Assembly: GCF_000019805.1 (NCBI RefSeq)
Contig: NC_010525.1
Coordinates: 868,001-932,000, forward strand
DNA length: 64,000 nucleotides
Source: Pyrobaculum neutrophilum V24Sta
Lineage (GTDB): Archaea > Thermoproteota > Thermoprotei > Thermoproteales > Thermoproteaceae
Direction of reading: 5' to 3'
Shown here: piece by piece, positions 34,553 through 43,082 of the stretch
Numbering within the stretch: the stretch's first letter is position 1
Layout: each line of letters opens with the position of its first letter
Position numbers and translations under genes: made by a program
Notes under the pieces: generated by a model
Databases searched by the model: none
What the model saw: the letters and a program-made list of their open reading frames with translations, nothing else
Told to the model about the DNA's origin: nothing

Positions 34553-35592
34553 GGCTTAAACGCCCAGGCCCTCGCCACCTCCACCCGCACCTCCTCGCCC
34601 GGCCGCGCCTCGGGCCTCGGCCCCTCGGCCTTGAGCACAGCCCCGCCGCACCTCAGGGTGGTCTGGTAGTGCCTCCCCAGGAAGACCACGTCCTCTACTG
34701 TGCACCTCACCCCGCCGGCGCCCAGCCTAACGTCCTCCGGCCTCACCACCACCTCCACGGGGTCCCCCGGCGCGGCCCCCTGGGGGGTCCTGGCCACGAG
34801 GGGGAAGCCGACGTCTACCACGGCCTCGCCGCCCTTGACCTCGGCCACGCGGCCCCTCAGCAGGTTGGAGCGGCCTAGGAAGGTGGCGACGAAGAGGTGG
34901 GCGGGGCTGTGGTATATCTCCTCGGGGGTCCCCACCTGGAGTATCCTGCCGGCGTTCATGACCGCGATCCGGTCGGCCACGGCCATGGCCTCCTCCTGGT
35001 CGTGCGTCACGTATAGTGTGGTTATGGAGAGCCTCTTGGCGACCCTCCTCACCTCCTCCCTCAGCTCGAGCCTAAGCTTGGCGTCTAGGTTGGCCAGAGG
35101 CTCGTCGAGGAGGAGCACCGCCGGCTGGACCACCAGCGCCCTCGCCAGCGCGACCCTCTGTTGCTGGCCTCCAGACAGCTGGTAGGGCCTTCTGTCTCCC
35201 AACTCGGCGAGGCCCACGAGGCCGAGGGCCTCCTCCACGCGCCTCCTTATCTCGCCCTCCGTGAGGCCGAGCCTCCTCTTCCTCAGCCTCAGGCCGTAGG
35301 CCACGTTTTCGAAGACGGTCATGTGGGGCCACAGGGCCCAGGTCTGGGGGACGATGGCGGTGTTTCTCTCCTGCGTCGGTAGACGCGTCACATCTCTACC
35401 GTCGAAGTAGATCCTCCCCGAGGTGGGCTCCTCCAGCCCCGCCACCAGGCGGAGGAGGGTGGTCTTCCCGCAGCCCGACGGCCCCAAGACGGCGAGGATC
35501 TCCCCGTGGCCGATGGAGAGGTCGACGCCGTCTACCGCGGCTACCCTGCCGTCGAAAACTTTGCTAAGGCGCTCCACCTTGACCTCTGTCAC
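34549..35592 (-). CDS. ABC transporter ATP-binding protein, FbpC/PotA type
   Basis: 347 aa. Walker A GPSGCGKTT (about 34-42), Q-loop AIVPQTWALWPHMTVFEN, signature LSGGQQQRVALARAL, Walker B LLLDEPLANLD, H-loop VTHDQEEAMAVADRI, then a TOBE regulatory domain (LRGRVAEVKGGEAVVDVGF, VVVRPEDV). Powers the FbpB-like permease whose gene overlaps it by 4 bases. The minus-strand TATA ATTTAAATAG (35611-35620) lies 19-28 nt upstream of the ATG. Confidence 0.92.
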   Translation of the reverse strand: MTEVKVERLSKVFDGRVAAVDGVDLSIGHGEILAVLGPSGCGKTTLLRLVAGLEEPTSGRIYFDGRDVTRLPTQERNTAIVPQTWALWPHMTVFENVAYGLRLRKRRLGLTEGEIRRRVEEALGLVGLAELGDRRPYQLSGGQQQRVALARALVVQPAVLLLDEPLANLDAKLRLELREEVRRVAKRLSITTLYVTHDQEEAMAVADRIAVMNAGRILQVGTPEEIYHSPAHLFVATFLGRSNLLRGRVAEVKGGEAVVDVGFPLVARTPQGAAPGDPVEVVVRPEDVRLGAGGVRCTVEDVVFLGRHYQTTLRCGGAVLKAEGPRPEARPGEEVRVEVARAWAFKP

Positions 35593-35627
35593 GTCTACAA
35601 ATTCCGCCCTCTATTTAAATTGAAAAA

Positions 35628-35637
35628 GTATATAAAC
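35628..35637 (+). promoter_or_regulatory. TATA box of the aIF2 gamma gene
   Basis: GTATATAAAC lies 19-28 nt before the ATG at 35656. A separate element at 35611-35620 serves the divergent transporter ATPase gene. Confidence 0.6.
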
Positions 35638-35655
35638 GGTGCCGTAGGTGGCGCC

Positions 35656-36891
35656 ATGGCCTTTGTCTACCCAGACGCCATAGTCTCCACCGCGGGGCAT
35701 GTGGACCACGGCAAGACCCAGACCGCCTACGCCCTCTCGGGGGTGTGGGTTATGAAACACAGCGAGGAGATCAAGAAGGCCATGACGATAAAGCTGGGCT
35801 ACGCCCAGGTGGGGATCTACGACTGCGGCGGCGAGTACTACTACACAGACGGCATCTTGGCCAACGGGAGGTGCCCCGACGGGTCGGAGCCTAAGCTGGT
35901 GCGGAGGATATCTCTCCTCGACGTGCCGGGCCACGAGGTGCTGGTGGCCACCATGGTGTCGGGCGCGGCGGTGGTAGACGGCGCGGTGTTGGTGGTGGAC
36001 GCCTCGCAGCCAGCCCCCCAGCCCCAGACGGTGGAGCACTTCGCAGTGTTGGACATAATCGGCGTGAGGCGGCTTGTGGTGGCTCAGAACAAGATCGATC
36101 TGATCCCCAGGGAGAAGGCGCTGGAGAACTACCAGCAGATCCGGAAGTTCCTAGCAGGCACCTGGGCCGAGGGGGCCAAGGTGGTGCCCATCTCGGCCCT
36201 CCACAGGGTCAACATAGACGTCCTCGCCACCTACATAGCCAAGTCGGTGCCCCCCAGGGAGGCGGAGCTGGGGAGGCCGCCCAGGTTCTCGGTCCTCAGA
36301 AGCTTCAACGTCAACCCCCCGGGGACGCCGCCGGAGAAGCTCAGAGGCGGCGTCCTAGGCGGCACCCTCCTCCAGGGTGTGCTGAGGGTGGGGGACGAGA
36401 TAGAGGTTAGGCCGGGGCTGAAGGTGGACAAGCCCAAGCCCGGCTACCAGCCCATTAGGACGAAGGTGCTGAGCATCGAATACAGCGGGGTGAAGGTGGA
36501 CGAGGCGAGGCCCGGAGGCCTCGTGGGCGTGATGACCGGCCTAGACCCGGCCCTCGCCAAGGCTGACGCCCTGGCGGGGGCGGTGGCGGGGGCGCCCGGC
36601 ACTTTGCCGCCTGTCTGGACCGCGATCGAGGTGGAGGCGAAGCCCATACCCAGGTCGGCCGAGGGGAGGGGGGAGCCGTTTAAGCAGGGGGAGGTGGCGC
36701 TGGTGGCCGTGGGGCCCGCCACGGTCTTCGGCGTTGTGCAGGCGGTTAAGAAGGACGTGGTCACCCTGGCGCTTAAGAAGGCCGTCTGCGCGGAGCAGGG
36801 CTCCAAGGTGGTCCTCATTAGGCAGGTGAAGAACAGGTGGATAGTGACGCACTACGGCGTGTTGAAGGGCGGCACCGCCGTCCTCGAATAG
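35656..36891 (+). CDS. eif2g: Translation initiation factor aIF2 subunit gamma
   Basis: 411 aa from ATG 35656, chosen because it follows the TATA at leaderless spacing and matches the family start. GTPase motifs: GHVDHGKT (14-21), DVPGHE (about 95), NKIDL (about 149), SALH (about 183), then two beta-barrel domains. The gamma subunit binds GTP and Met-tRNAi and delivers it to the ribosome. The usual zinc knuckle with four Cys is reduced: only YDCGGEYY and NGRCPDG are seen in that loop, two Cys in all. Confidence 0.95.
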   Translation: MAFVYPDAIVSTAGHVDHGKTQTAYALSGVWVMKHSEEIKKAMTIKLGYAQVGIYDCGGEYYYTDGILANGRCPDGSEPKLVRRISLLDVPGHEVLVATMVSGAAVVDGAVLVVDASQPAPQPQTVEHFAVLDIIGVRRLVVAQNKIDLIPREKALENYQQIRKFLAGTWAEGAKVVPISALHRVNIDVLATYIAKSVPPREAELGRPPRFSVLRSFNVNPPGTPPEKLRGGVLGGTLLQGVLRVGDEIEVRPGLKVDKPKPGYQPIRTKVLSIEYSGVKVDEARPGGLVGVMTGLDPALAKADALAGAVAGAPGTLPPVWTAIEVEAKPIPRSAEGRGEPFKQGEVALVAVGPATVFGVVQAVKKDVVTLALKKAVCAEQGSKVVLIRQVKNRWIVTHYGVLKGGTAVLE

Positions 36892-36984
36892 GGCTCAGCC
36901 CGCGGAATAGATCTCACGGGTCAATAGGGGGCAAGTCGTCCTCATCGCCGTAGGGACTTAAATCTATGTATTTGAATCTTCTCC

Positions 36985-37458
36985 GTGTGTCTAACTGGGG
37001 TAGGCTACGCCGGAGGGCCCGGCTGGGCGGCCGTGGGGGTTCTGCTGAGGGGCAGAGAGGTGCTGTTAATTAGGCGGGTGGAGAGAGATGGGGACCCCTG
37101 GTCTGGCCACGTGGCGTTCCCCGGCGGGATGTGGAGGCCGGGGGAGGACCTCCTGGGGACGGCCGTCAGGGAGGTCGAGGAGGAGGTGTCTGTACGGGCG
37201 ACGGACGCGGCGGGGGCCCTCCCACCGCTTTCCCCGGGCAACGCGCCCTGGCTTAAGGTCGTCCCGTTTATATTCACAGGGTGGGCCGGGGAGCCGAGGC
37301 CAAACCCGAGGGAGGTCGGAGAGGCCCGCTGGGTCGGCGTAGACGAGCTTAGAGAGACCGTCTGGAGGGGGCACGCCGCCTTTGAAGCGGGGGGTTGGAT
37401 CATCTGGGGCCTCACCTACAGGATACTGAAAAGGCTTATCGACTGCGGCCTGCTCTAG
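36985..37458 (+). CDS. Nudix hydrolase, CoA-pyrophosphatase-like
   Basis: 157 aa, GTG start. The motif WSGHVAFPGG just before the Nudix box is typical of CoA/NADH pyrophosphatases (UPF0035 extension). Nudix box: GGMWRPGEDLLGTAVREVEEE, with the usual final Gly replaced by Val (EEEVSV). The likely reaction is cleavage of CoA to phosphopantetheine and 3',5'-ADP, though substrate is inferred. Ends at the base before the facing permease gene ends. Confidence 0.75.
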   Translation: MCLTGVGYAGGPGWAAVGVLLRGREVLLIRRVERDGDPWSGHVAFPGGMWRPGEDLLGTAVREVEEEVSVRATDAAGALPPLSPGNAPWLKVVPFIFTGWAGEPRPNPREVGEARWVGVDELRETVWRGHAAFEAGGWIIWGLTYRILKRLIDCGLL

Positions 37459-38580
37459 CTATTCATGCCGCAGAGCGTCGACGACGTTGAGCCTGCCGGC
37501 TCTGTAGGCGGGCGGGAGCACGCCGAGGATGTTGGCGCCGATCACCACAGCGGCGGCGGTCCCAACGGCAACTGGCGATATGGCCAGCTTGAGGTATAGG
37601 CCGGGGCCCAGCGATATTAGAATAGCCGAGGCCGCGGCCAACACGGGAAGCGCCGCGAGCACGCCTATCCCCACCACTATGAGGGTCTCCAGCAGTAGCA
37701 TGGCTATGACGTGTCTCCTCTTGAACCCCACCGCGCGCATGATGCCTATCTCCCTAGTCCTCAGGAGGATGGATATTGTGGCGGTGTCGTAGAGCCACAG
37801 GGCGGTGATCAACGTGCTGATGCCCGCCAGCGCCCCCAGGCCCACCTGTACAACAGAGACCAGCTGGCCGATCTGCCTAGCCAGAGTTTGAGGCGTGATC
37901 ACCACGGCGTCTGGGAAGTAGGGCCTCAGCGCCTGGGCCAGCGCCTCGGCGGCCTGGGGGCTCCTGGCCGCTACGTAGAGGATGGTGTACCTCCTCTCCG
38001 GGTACAGGGCGCTGTCTGCCAACACGTCTGCGGCCCCGATGAAGCCCGTCGACTCGAAGACGCCCGCCGCCACCACCTCGACGGCGCTTCCGTCGCTTCT
38101 CGTCAGCGTCATTGGGGACCCCGGCGCCGCCGGCCTATCGCCGGCCATACGAACGCGGCTATTTACCATCACCAGGGGCCCTCCGACGTAGAGCTGGCCG
38201 CCTCTCAAGGCCTCCTTGGGCAGGAGGAGGCCTAGGTACTGAGGCGGTATGTAGTACACCGTCACGGCGCGCTCCGTCCCGTCCGGCATCCTGAGTTTTC
38301 CAAAGTCCTGTGCTATGGGTATCACCACCCCCTCCTTCGCCACAGCCGCGGCAGTGGCCACGTCCGCCTCCGTGAAGTAGCCCCCCTGGGCCATAACCCA
38401 CACCGTGTTTAGGCCCAGCTGCTGGAAGGCCGACTCCACGGCCGACCTCGCCATCTCCCCCACAGACAGCGCCACGGCCAGCGCCAAGAAGGCCACGAAG
38501 ACGCCCGTGGCCGCAAGTGCCGACCTCCCCGCCCTCTCTCTGACCGACTGCCAAGCCAGCCTAGCGAGGTCTGGCAACAC
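37459..38580 (-). CDS. ABC transporter permease, MacB/FtsX type
   Basis: 373 aa. N-terminal membrane helix (SALAATGVFVAFLALAVALSV), an external MacB-PCD-like domain of about 200 residues, and three C-terminal membrane helices with the conserved loop LRTREIGIMRAVGFKRRHVIAMLLLET. Such permeases extrude lipoproteins or peptides or transmit force to a surface partner. Its start overlaps the stop of the secreted CARDB-like protein gene by 20 bases. No matching ATPase is next to it. Confidence 0.8.
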   Translation of the reverse strand: MLPDLARLAWQSVRERAGRSALAATGVFVAFLALAVALSVGEMARSAVESAFQQLGLNTVWVMAQGGYFTEADVATAAAVAKEGVVIPIAQDFGKLRMPDGTERAVTVYYIPPQYLGLLLPKEALRGGQLYVGGPLVMVNSRVRMAGDRPAAPGSPMTLTRSDGSAVEVVAAGVFESTGFIGAADVLADSALYPERRYTILYVAARSPQAAEALAQALRPYFPDAVVITPQTLARQIGQLVSVVQVGLGALAGISTLITALWLYDTATISILLRTREIGIMRAVGFKRRHVIAMLLLETLIVVGIGVLAALPVLAAASAILISLGPGLYLKLAISPVAVGTAAAVVIGANILGVLPPAYRAGRLNVVDALRHE

Positions 38581-40552
38581 GCCCCCTCCACAAGCCGACA
38601 GCCACCACCGCGGCTCCCAGCGCTATGAGCGCCGCCAGGACGAGCCACGTCTGTTCCGACACGCCGCTCTGCTGAGGCGGCGTGGCGGCAGGCGGCGCGC
38701 TGGCGTTGACGTGGAGAGCCACGGAGCTTCGCGCCGCGTAGGACCTCCCCAAGACGTCTCTGTAGACAGCCGTGATGGTGATATTGCGCGGCCCCGCCCC
38801 GTCGGCCACCAGGGTGAAGACCGCGTCTTTGCTCCCCTGCGGCTGTATCGCCCCCAACGGGGGCGGGGGTCTTACGACCCTCGCGCCTGTTACATTTACA
38901 ACGACGTCTCTCGCCTCGACCCCGCCCGCGTTGAAGAGCCTAACTGCCAGGTAGAACGGCTCCCCCGCCGTAGGCGTCTCCGGCACCACCGAGGTCTGTA
39001 TGTAGAGCTGCGGCCTCTGGAGCGCCACTAGGTAGAGAGTCCCGCTGTATTCGCCAGAAACCCCCGAGGCCAGGGTGTAGGCGGCTCTGTAGCCAACTGC
39101 CACGTTCCCCACCACATCTGCGGGGATCTGTATGGGTAGCTCCACGGCCCCTCCCTGGGGCCCCAGGCGGAACGTGGCCTCTGGAAACACGGCCCCAGAG
39201 ACGGGGTAGAGGGTGACCGCGAGGTAGGACATGTTTACCCTAGGCCTCACCACCACCTTCACCACGTGGCTACCGCCGGCCGCCACCTCCCGCGGCTCTA
39301 CGTAAACCTCCAGAGGCGCCTTCTGCGACGCCACGAGCGCCACCGAGCTTCTCGCGGTGTAGCCCCCGGCGGACACGGCCACGTCGATGGTGACTACGCC
39401 CGAGGTGGGGATGAGGAGAAGGTCGACTCTCGTCGTGCCGTTTCCCGAAAATCTGACGGGCGTCCCCGTGAGAGAGGCCGCGCCGTCGACGGACAGCTCC
39501 CCCACGTAGGGCCCGGGTGCCGTCACGTAGATAGACACCCTGTTGACGTCTCCAGCCGTCAAAACGCCCGGCTGTACAGTGACGTTGAGGGGAAACGGCG
39601 AAATTGGGTATACGGGTAGCTGCAGCTCTGCTTTGTCCACCGCCCCCGTGTCCAGCTGGACGGTCACGGGGACTGAGGCGTAGCCGCCCGCGGCGCAGAC
39701 GGTAGTGTACACCACGCCGCGCCCCCCGGCCAGCGGTGCGGACCCGTCGGGCACATACACCGTGCCGTTGAGGGGGATGGGGTAGGAAACCGAGATGCGC
39801 ACCCTCCCGCACCCCCCGGCCGGAAGCCACTGGGGGGACGCCTCCAGCCTGGGGGCTGGCCTCGGCTGTACAGAAAGAGGCACCTGCCTAGAGACGGCGA
39901 CCTCCCTCCCCAGGGCGTCCCTAGCCTTGACCGTGACCACAAGCGACGCCGAGTAGTCCAGCGGCGCCACGTCTAAATACGCCGTGAGGTTGCCGACGTC
40001 GCCGTAGTACCCCCCGGGGCTGTAGAGCCTTGCGCCAGCCGCCGAAACCTCCACCACGCCCATGTAGCGGTAGCTGTCCCAAACCCTAAGCAGAACCCTC
40101 CCCCTGGCCCCCAGATAGAGGGAGCCCACCGCCTCCGCCTGGGGGGACGGGTAGTTGGGCACCTCCACCTCTAGGTAGTCCACCCACTCCACGCCGTCAG
40201 TTAAAGCCCCCGACTTATACCTATACCTCGACTTAAAAACAACGGAGCAGCCCTCCCTCCGCCCCAGCCCGTCGGCCCTGACCTTCAACACGGCCTCAAA
40301 CACGCCGGGGCCAGCCGACGGTGCCTTATAGGGCTCCGCCTTGAGGCCGCACCCAGCGAGGGAGATGGAGACGTCCACGTGTTGGTCGGCGAGGTAGTAA
40401 GACAGCTTGAGCAGACCGACGTCGCCGGGGTACTTCGGCACGTCGACCCACTGGCCCCCGAGGAAGAGCCGCTCCACGGCCGGCTGAAAAGCCACAGCCT
40501 GGCCCAGGGCTAGGAAGGCGGCCGCCAGCAGGACCAGGGCCCCCCTAGGCAC
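38561..40552 (-). CDS. Secreted CARDB/S-layer-like surface protein
   Basis: 663 aa. Signal peptide (ALVLLAAAFLALGQAVAF), many beta-sandwich repeats with NG/VTV patterns, the last resembling CARDB: IQTSVVPETPTAGEPFYLAV, RLFNAGGVEARDVVVNVTG, and a C-terminal membrane helix (TWLVLAALIALGAAVVAVGLW). It should be held at the outer face of the membrane. Archaeal operons of this kind pair a COG1361-like surface protein with a MacB/FtsX permease, as here. Overlaps neighbours on both sides (8 and 20 bases). Confidence 0.75.
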   Translation of the reverse strand: MPRGALVLLAAAFLALGQAVAFQPAVERLFLGGQWVDVPKYPGDVGLLKLSYYLADQHVDVSISLAGCGLKAEPYKAPSAGPGVFEAVLKVRADGLGRREGCSVVFKSRYRYKSGALTDGVEWVDYLEVEVPNYPSPQAEAVGSLYLGARGRVLLRVWDSYRYMGVVEVSAAGARLYSPGGYYGDVGNLTAYLDVAPLDYSASLVVTVKARDALGREVAVSRQVPLSVQPRPAPRLEASPQWLPAGGCGRVRISVSYPIPLNGTVYVPDGSAPLAGGRGVVYTTVCAAGGYASVPVTVQLDTGAVDKAELQLPVYPISPFPLNVTVQPGVLTAGDVNRVSIYVTAPGPYVGELSVDGAASLTGTPVRFSGNGTTRVDLLLIPTSGVVTIDVAVSAGGYTARSSVALVASQKAPLEVYVEPREVAAGGSHVVKVVVRPRVNMSYLAVTLYPVSGAVFPEATFRLGPQGGAVELPIQIPADVVGNVAVGYRAAYTLASGVSGEYSGTLYLVALQRPQLYIQTSVVPETPTAGEPFYLAVRLFNAGGVEARDVVVNVTGARVVRPPPPLGAIQPQGSKDAVFTLVADGAGPRNITITAVYRDVLGRSYAARSSVALHVNASAPPAATPPQQSGVSEQTWLVLAALIALGAAVVAVGLWRGRVARPR

Positions 40553-41024
40553 GGCTCTTACGTTCCAGTAGCCAGGCTAGGAAGATGGGCCCGGCTAAAT
40601 TCAGCGCCCATATTGCATATAGATACGCCGCGGGCGGAGTCGGCGCGCCGGGTGGAGGAGGAACCGCCAGGCTAGGCGCGGCGGAGATTAGTAGAAGCGC
40701 CACGCCGAAGAGGGCGCCCTTCGCGTACCAGGGCATCCTCAGCCGCTCCCACAAGAGGGCCATCACAACGCCGACGATTAGGTATATGATTATGCTACCT
40801 ACTACCCCGCTCACAATCGTCGCAAGCGGCAGGATCTGAACATACAACTGCGCCGCCTGGCGGGCTGTCCCCGGCGGAGCCCTCTGCGCGATCGCCTCGC
40901 GGTATATATAGTCGGCCAGCTGATTTTTTATAGCGTCGATCCCGAAGTAGCCGACAATTCCCGTGGCGAGGCCGACTATGAGCCCCGCCACAAGGCCCCA
41001 CTTGGCGCCCGTGGAGAGCTTCAT
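40545..41024 (-). CDS. Hypothetical membrane protein
   Basis: 159 aa with four membrane helices: WGLVAGLIVGLATGIVGYFG, IVSGVVGSIIIYLIVGVVMALL, GALFGVALLLISAAPSLAV, LYAIWALNLAGPIFLAWLL. No known family. First or second gene of the operon with the surface protein and the permease; overlaps the surface-protein start by 8 bases. Confidence 0.65.
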   Translation of the reverse strand: MKLSTGAKWGLVAGLIVGLATGIVGYFGIDAIKNQLADYIYREAIAQRAPPGTARQAAQLYVQILPLATIVSGVVGSIIIYLIVGVVMALLWERLRMPWYAKGALFGVALLLISAAPSLAVPPPPGAPTPPAAYLYAIWALNLAGPIFLAWLLERKSRA

Positions 41025-41042
41025 ACGTCAGCAGGCGCCTGT

Positions 41043-41327
41043 TTATATAACCTTTGCCAGCTGCACCACGCCGTTGTAGACGGCGGCGCTGTGCCAGAGG
41101 GCTAGGGCGAGGGCGGCGTAGTCTAGCCAGGGGTAGCGCCTCCTCCTCAGGGCTAGGTACAGCACGCCGGCGTTTTTGCCGGCCGCCACCAGCCATATAG
41201 ACTCGGGGTGGTGGTTCACGAACCGCAGCATCACCTCGTAGGCGCCTAGGTGGCCCACGGCTATGTAGGTGAGGAGGGCGTCGAAGTATATGAGGAGGGC
41301 CAGCGCGGCGTAGACCAGCGGCCGCAT
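41043..41327 (-). CDS. Small membrane protein (DUF5658-like)
   Basis: 94 aa with three hydrophobic helices: VYAALALLIYFDALLTYIAV, IWLVAAGKNAGVLYLAL, YAALALALWHSAAVYNGV. The pattern D-x-x-x-T in the first helix and N in the middle loop fit the DUF5658 type. It likely begins the operon running down to the permease; 18 bases separate it from the next gene. It shares one central TATA with the divergent TYW1 gene. Confidence 0.6.
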   Translation of the reverse strand: MRPLVYAALALLIYFDALLTYIAVGHLGAYEVMLRFVNHHPESIWLVAAGKNAGVLYLALRRRRYPWLDYAALALALWHSAAVYNGVVQLAKVI

Positions 41328-41343
41328 ATGCTCCTCCAGAAGA

Positions 41344-41353
41344 GTATTTATAT
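41344..41353. promoter_or_regulatory. Shared bidirectional TATA between 41327(-) and 41372(+)
   Basis: GTATTTATAT sits in the middle of the 44 bases between two divergent start codons, 16-25 and 19-28 nt from them, which fits leaderless initiation in both directions. No second A/T-rich element is present in the gap. Confidence 0.55.
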
Positions 41354-41371
41354 TGGTATCGGGGTTGGCAC

Positions 41372-42427
41372 GTGTCCTGCGAGGCGGAGGCCCTTGGGAG
41401 GTACCACCTGCTGGAGGGGCCCAGGATAAAGATCAGGGCGTCGGCGGCCCGGGCGCTGATAGAGCGGCACTACGGCGTGGCGGGCCACGCCACAGTAGAG
41501 CTCTGCAAGTGGACTAAGGAGGCGCTGGAGACCGGCAGATCTTGCTACAAGGTGAAGTTCTACAACGCCCCCGCCGGCGGGTCCCACAGATGCGTCGAGA
41601 TGAGCCCCGTGGGGCTGGTCTGTAGCAACCGCTGCGTCTACTGCTGGAGGCCCACCGAGGAGTTCGACGCGTTTCAACTGGAGGAGGCCTTCTACATGGA
41701 GCCGGAGGAGATCGTGAGGGGGGTCCTGGAGGAGAGGAGGCGGCTCCTCTCCGGCTACTGGGGCCACCCACAGGGGAGGAGGAGGGTTAGGGAGGCCCTC
41801 GAGCCGACCCACTGGGCCATCTCCCTCTCGGGGGAGCCCACCATGTACCCCAAGCTCCCCCAGCTGATAAAGCTTGTGAAGTCCCTCCCCTCTACGAAGT
41901 CGGTCTTCCTCGTCACCAACGGCCAGCACCCCGAGATGCTGAGGCGGCTCGTAGAGGAGGACGCCCTCCCCACCCAGCTGTACCTCTCCACCAACGCCCC
42001 CAACAGAGAGCTGTACTACCTAATAAACGTCCCCGTCTACCGCCGCGAGGACGCCTGGGAGAGGTGGCTGGAGTCGCTGGACATCCTCGCCAAGGTGCCC
42101 ACCAGAACCGTCCTCAGGATTACCCTCATCCGCTCTCTGAACTACGACGGGAGGTACATACCAGAGTTCGCCCAGATAGTCAAGAGGGGCAACCCCCACT
42201 TCGTGGAGGTCAAGAGCTACATGCACCTCGGCCACTCCACCCAGAGGCTGAGAAGGGAGGACATGCTGAGCCACCAGGAGGTGAGGGAGTGGGCGTTTAA
42301 GCTCCTGGCGGAGCTCGAGAAGATAGGCGCCAGGTTTAGATACATGGACGAAGACGAGGCGAGCCGCATCGTCGTGATCCAGAACATGGACCGGTACGTC
42401 GACAGGTGGATCGTCCCGCCTAGGTGA
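41372..42427 (+). CDS. taw1: tRNA 4-demethylwyosine synthase (TYW1, radical SAM)
   Basis: 351 aa, GTG start. Radical SAM motif CSNRCVYCW (Cys about 88, 92, 95), with FYNAPAGGSHRCVEMSP before it (the extra TYW1 Cys among C-x cysteines) and HWAISLSGEPTMYPKLPQL, VFLVTNGQHPEML, FVEVKSYMHLGHST after. The enzyme joins pyruvate carbons to m1G37 of tRNA-Phe to make 4-demethylwyosine, first committed step of wyosine synthesis in archaea. Its 3' end overlaps the facing resolvase-like gene by 8 bases. Confidence 0.93.
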   Translation: MSCEAEALGRYHLLEGPRIKIRASAARALIERHYGVAGHATVELCKWTKEALETGRSCYKVKFYNAPAGGSHRCVEMSPVGLVCSNRCVYCWRPTEEFDAFQLEEAFYMEPEEIVRGVLEERRRLLSGYWGHPQGRRRVREALEPTHWAISLSGEPTMYPKLPQLIKLVKSLPSTKSVFLVTNGQHPEMLRRLVEEDALPTQLYLSTNAPNRELYYLINVPVYRREDAWERWLESLDILAKVPTRTVLRITLIRSLNYDGRYIPEFAQIVKRGNPHFVEVKSYMHLGHSTQRLRREDMLSHQEVREWAFKLLAELEKIGARFRYMDEDEASRIVVIQNMDRYVDRWIVPPR

Positions 42428-43067
42428 CGTCTATCCTGTAGGGCGGCTCCTCCCTCAGGTGAAGCACCTCGAACCTCACCCTCTTGGCCTCGACGGCCCT
42501 CCTGACCTGGCGCTCGGCGTCGTTCAACGCGGCGGTTTTCCCCGTCTTCACCTCTATAAACACCACCTCCTCCACCTGCCCCCGGCTCAGCCCCCTAAAC
42601 GCCACGTAGTCCACCGGGCTCCCAATGAAGCGGAGGTCCTTCGGCTCGATCCCATATCTCTCGAAAAGGTAGAGCGGCGCCAGCTGCTCCCCCACTCTGC
42701 CCAGGATCGTTGAGGCGCTTCTCTCGACGGCGTCGCGCCTTATCTCCTCCTCCCGCCTCTTCACCTCCAGCTCCAGCTGCTGTCTATACTGCTCCTCCAT
42801 CTGCTTTTTGGCGGCCTCCAGCTGCGCCTCGTACTGGGCCTGGAGCTGGCGGAGGTCCGACGCGCGCCACTCCTCGTACATCCTCCTAGCCGCCTCAGCC
42901 GCGGCGGCCTGCACAGAGGACTGAAGCTTCGCCAGCTCCAGCTCCAGAGCCTTGGCGCGCCCCTCGGCGGCGGAAAGAGCGCGCCTCAGAGCCTGCACGC
43001 TCCTCCAAAGCCACGCCGCGGTTAGGGAGAGCGCCAGGAGAGCCGCGAGTAGAACAACCTCCACCAT
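42420..43067 (-). CDS. Membrane-anchored coiled-coil Holliday-junction-resolvase-related endonuclease
   Basis: 215 aa. N-terminal membrane helix (VEVVLLAALLALSLTAAWLW), a coiled coil from about 25 to 115, then a restriction-fold domain: ILGRVGEQLAPLYLFERYGI, FIGSPVDYVAFRGL, EEVVFIEVKTGKTAALNDAER, QVRRAVEAKRVRFEVL. Asp in SPVDYV and Glu/Lys in IEVKTGK are the catalytic set. This matches the Endonuc_Holl family, related to archaeal Hjc but with an unusual membrane anchor; exact substrate unknown. Confidence 0.8.
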   Translation of the reverse strand: MVEVVLLAALLALSLTAAWLWRSVQALRRALSAAEGRAKALELELAKLQSSVQAAAAEAARRMYEEWRASDLRQLQAQYEAQLEAAKKQMEEQYRQQLELEVKRREEEIRRDAVERSASTILGRVGEQLAPLYLFERYGIEPKDLRFIGSPVDYVAFRGLSRGQVEEVVFIEVKTGKTAALNDAERQVRRAVEAKRVRFEVLHLREEPPYRIDVT

Positions 43068-43082
43068 GCCGCAAGAGGCGAG

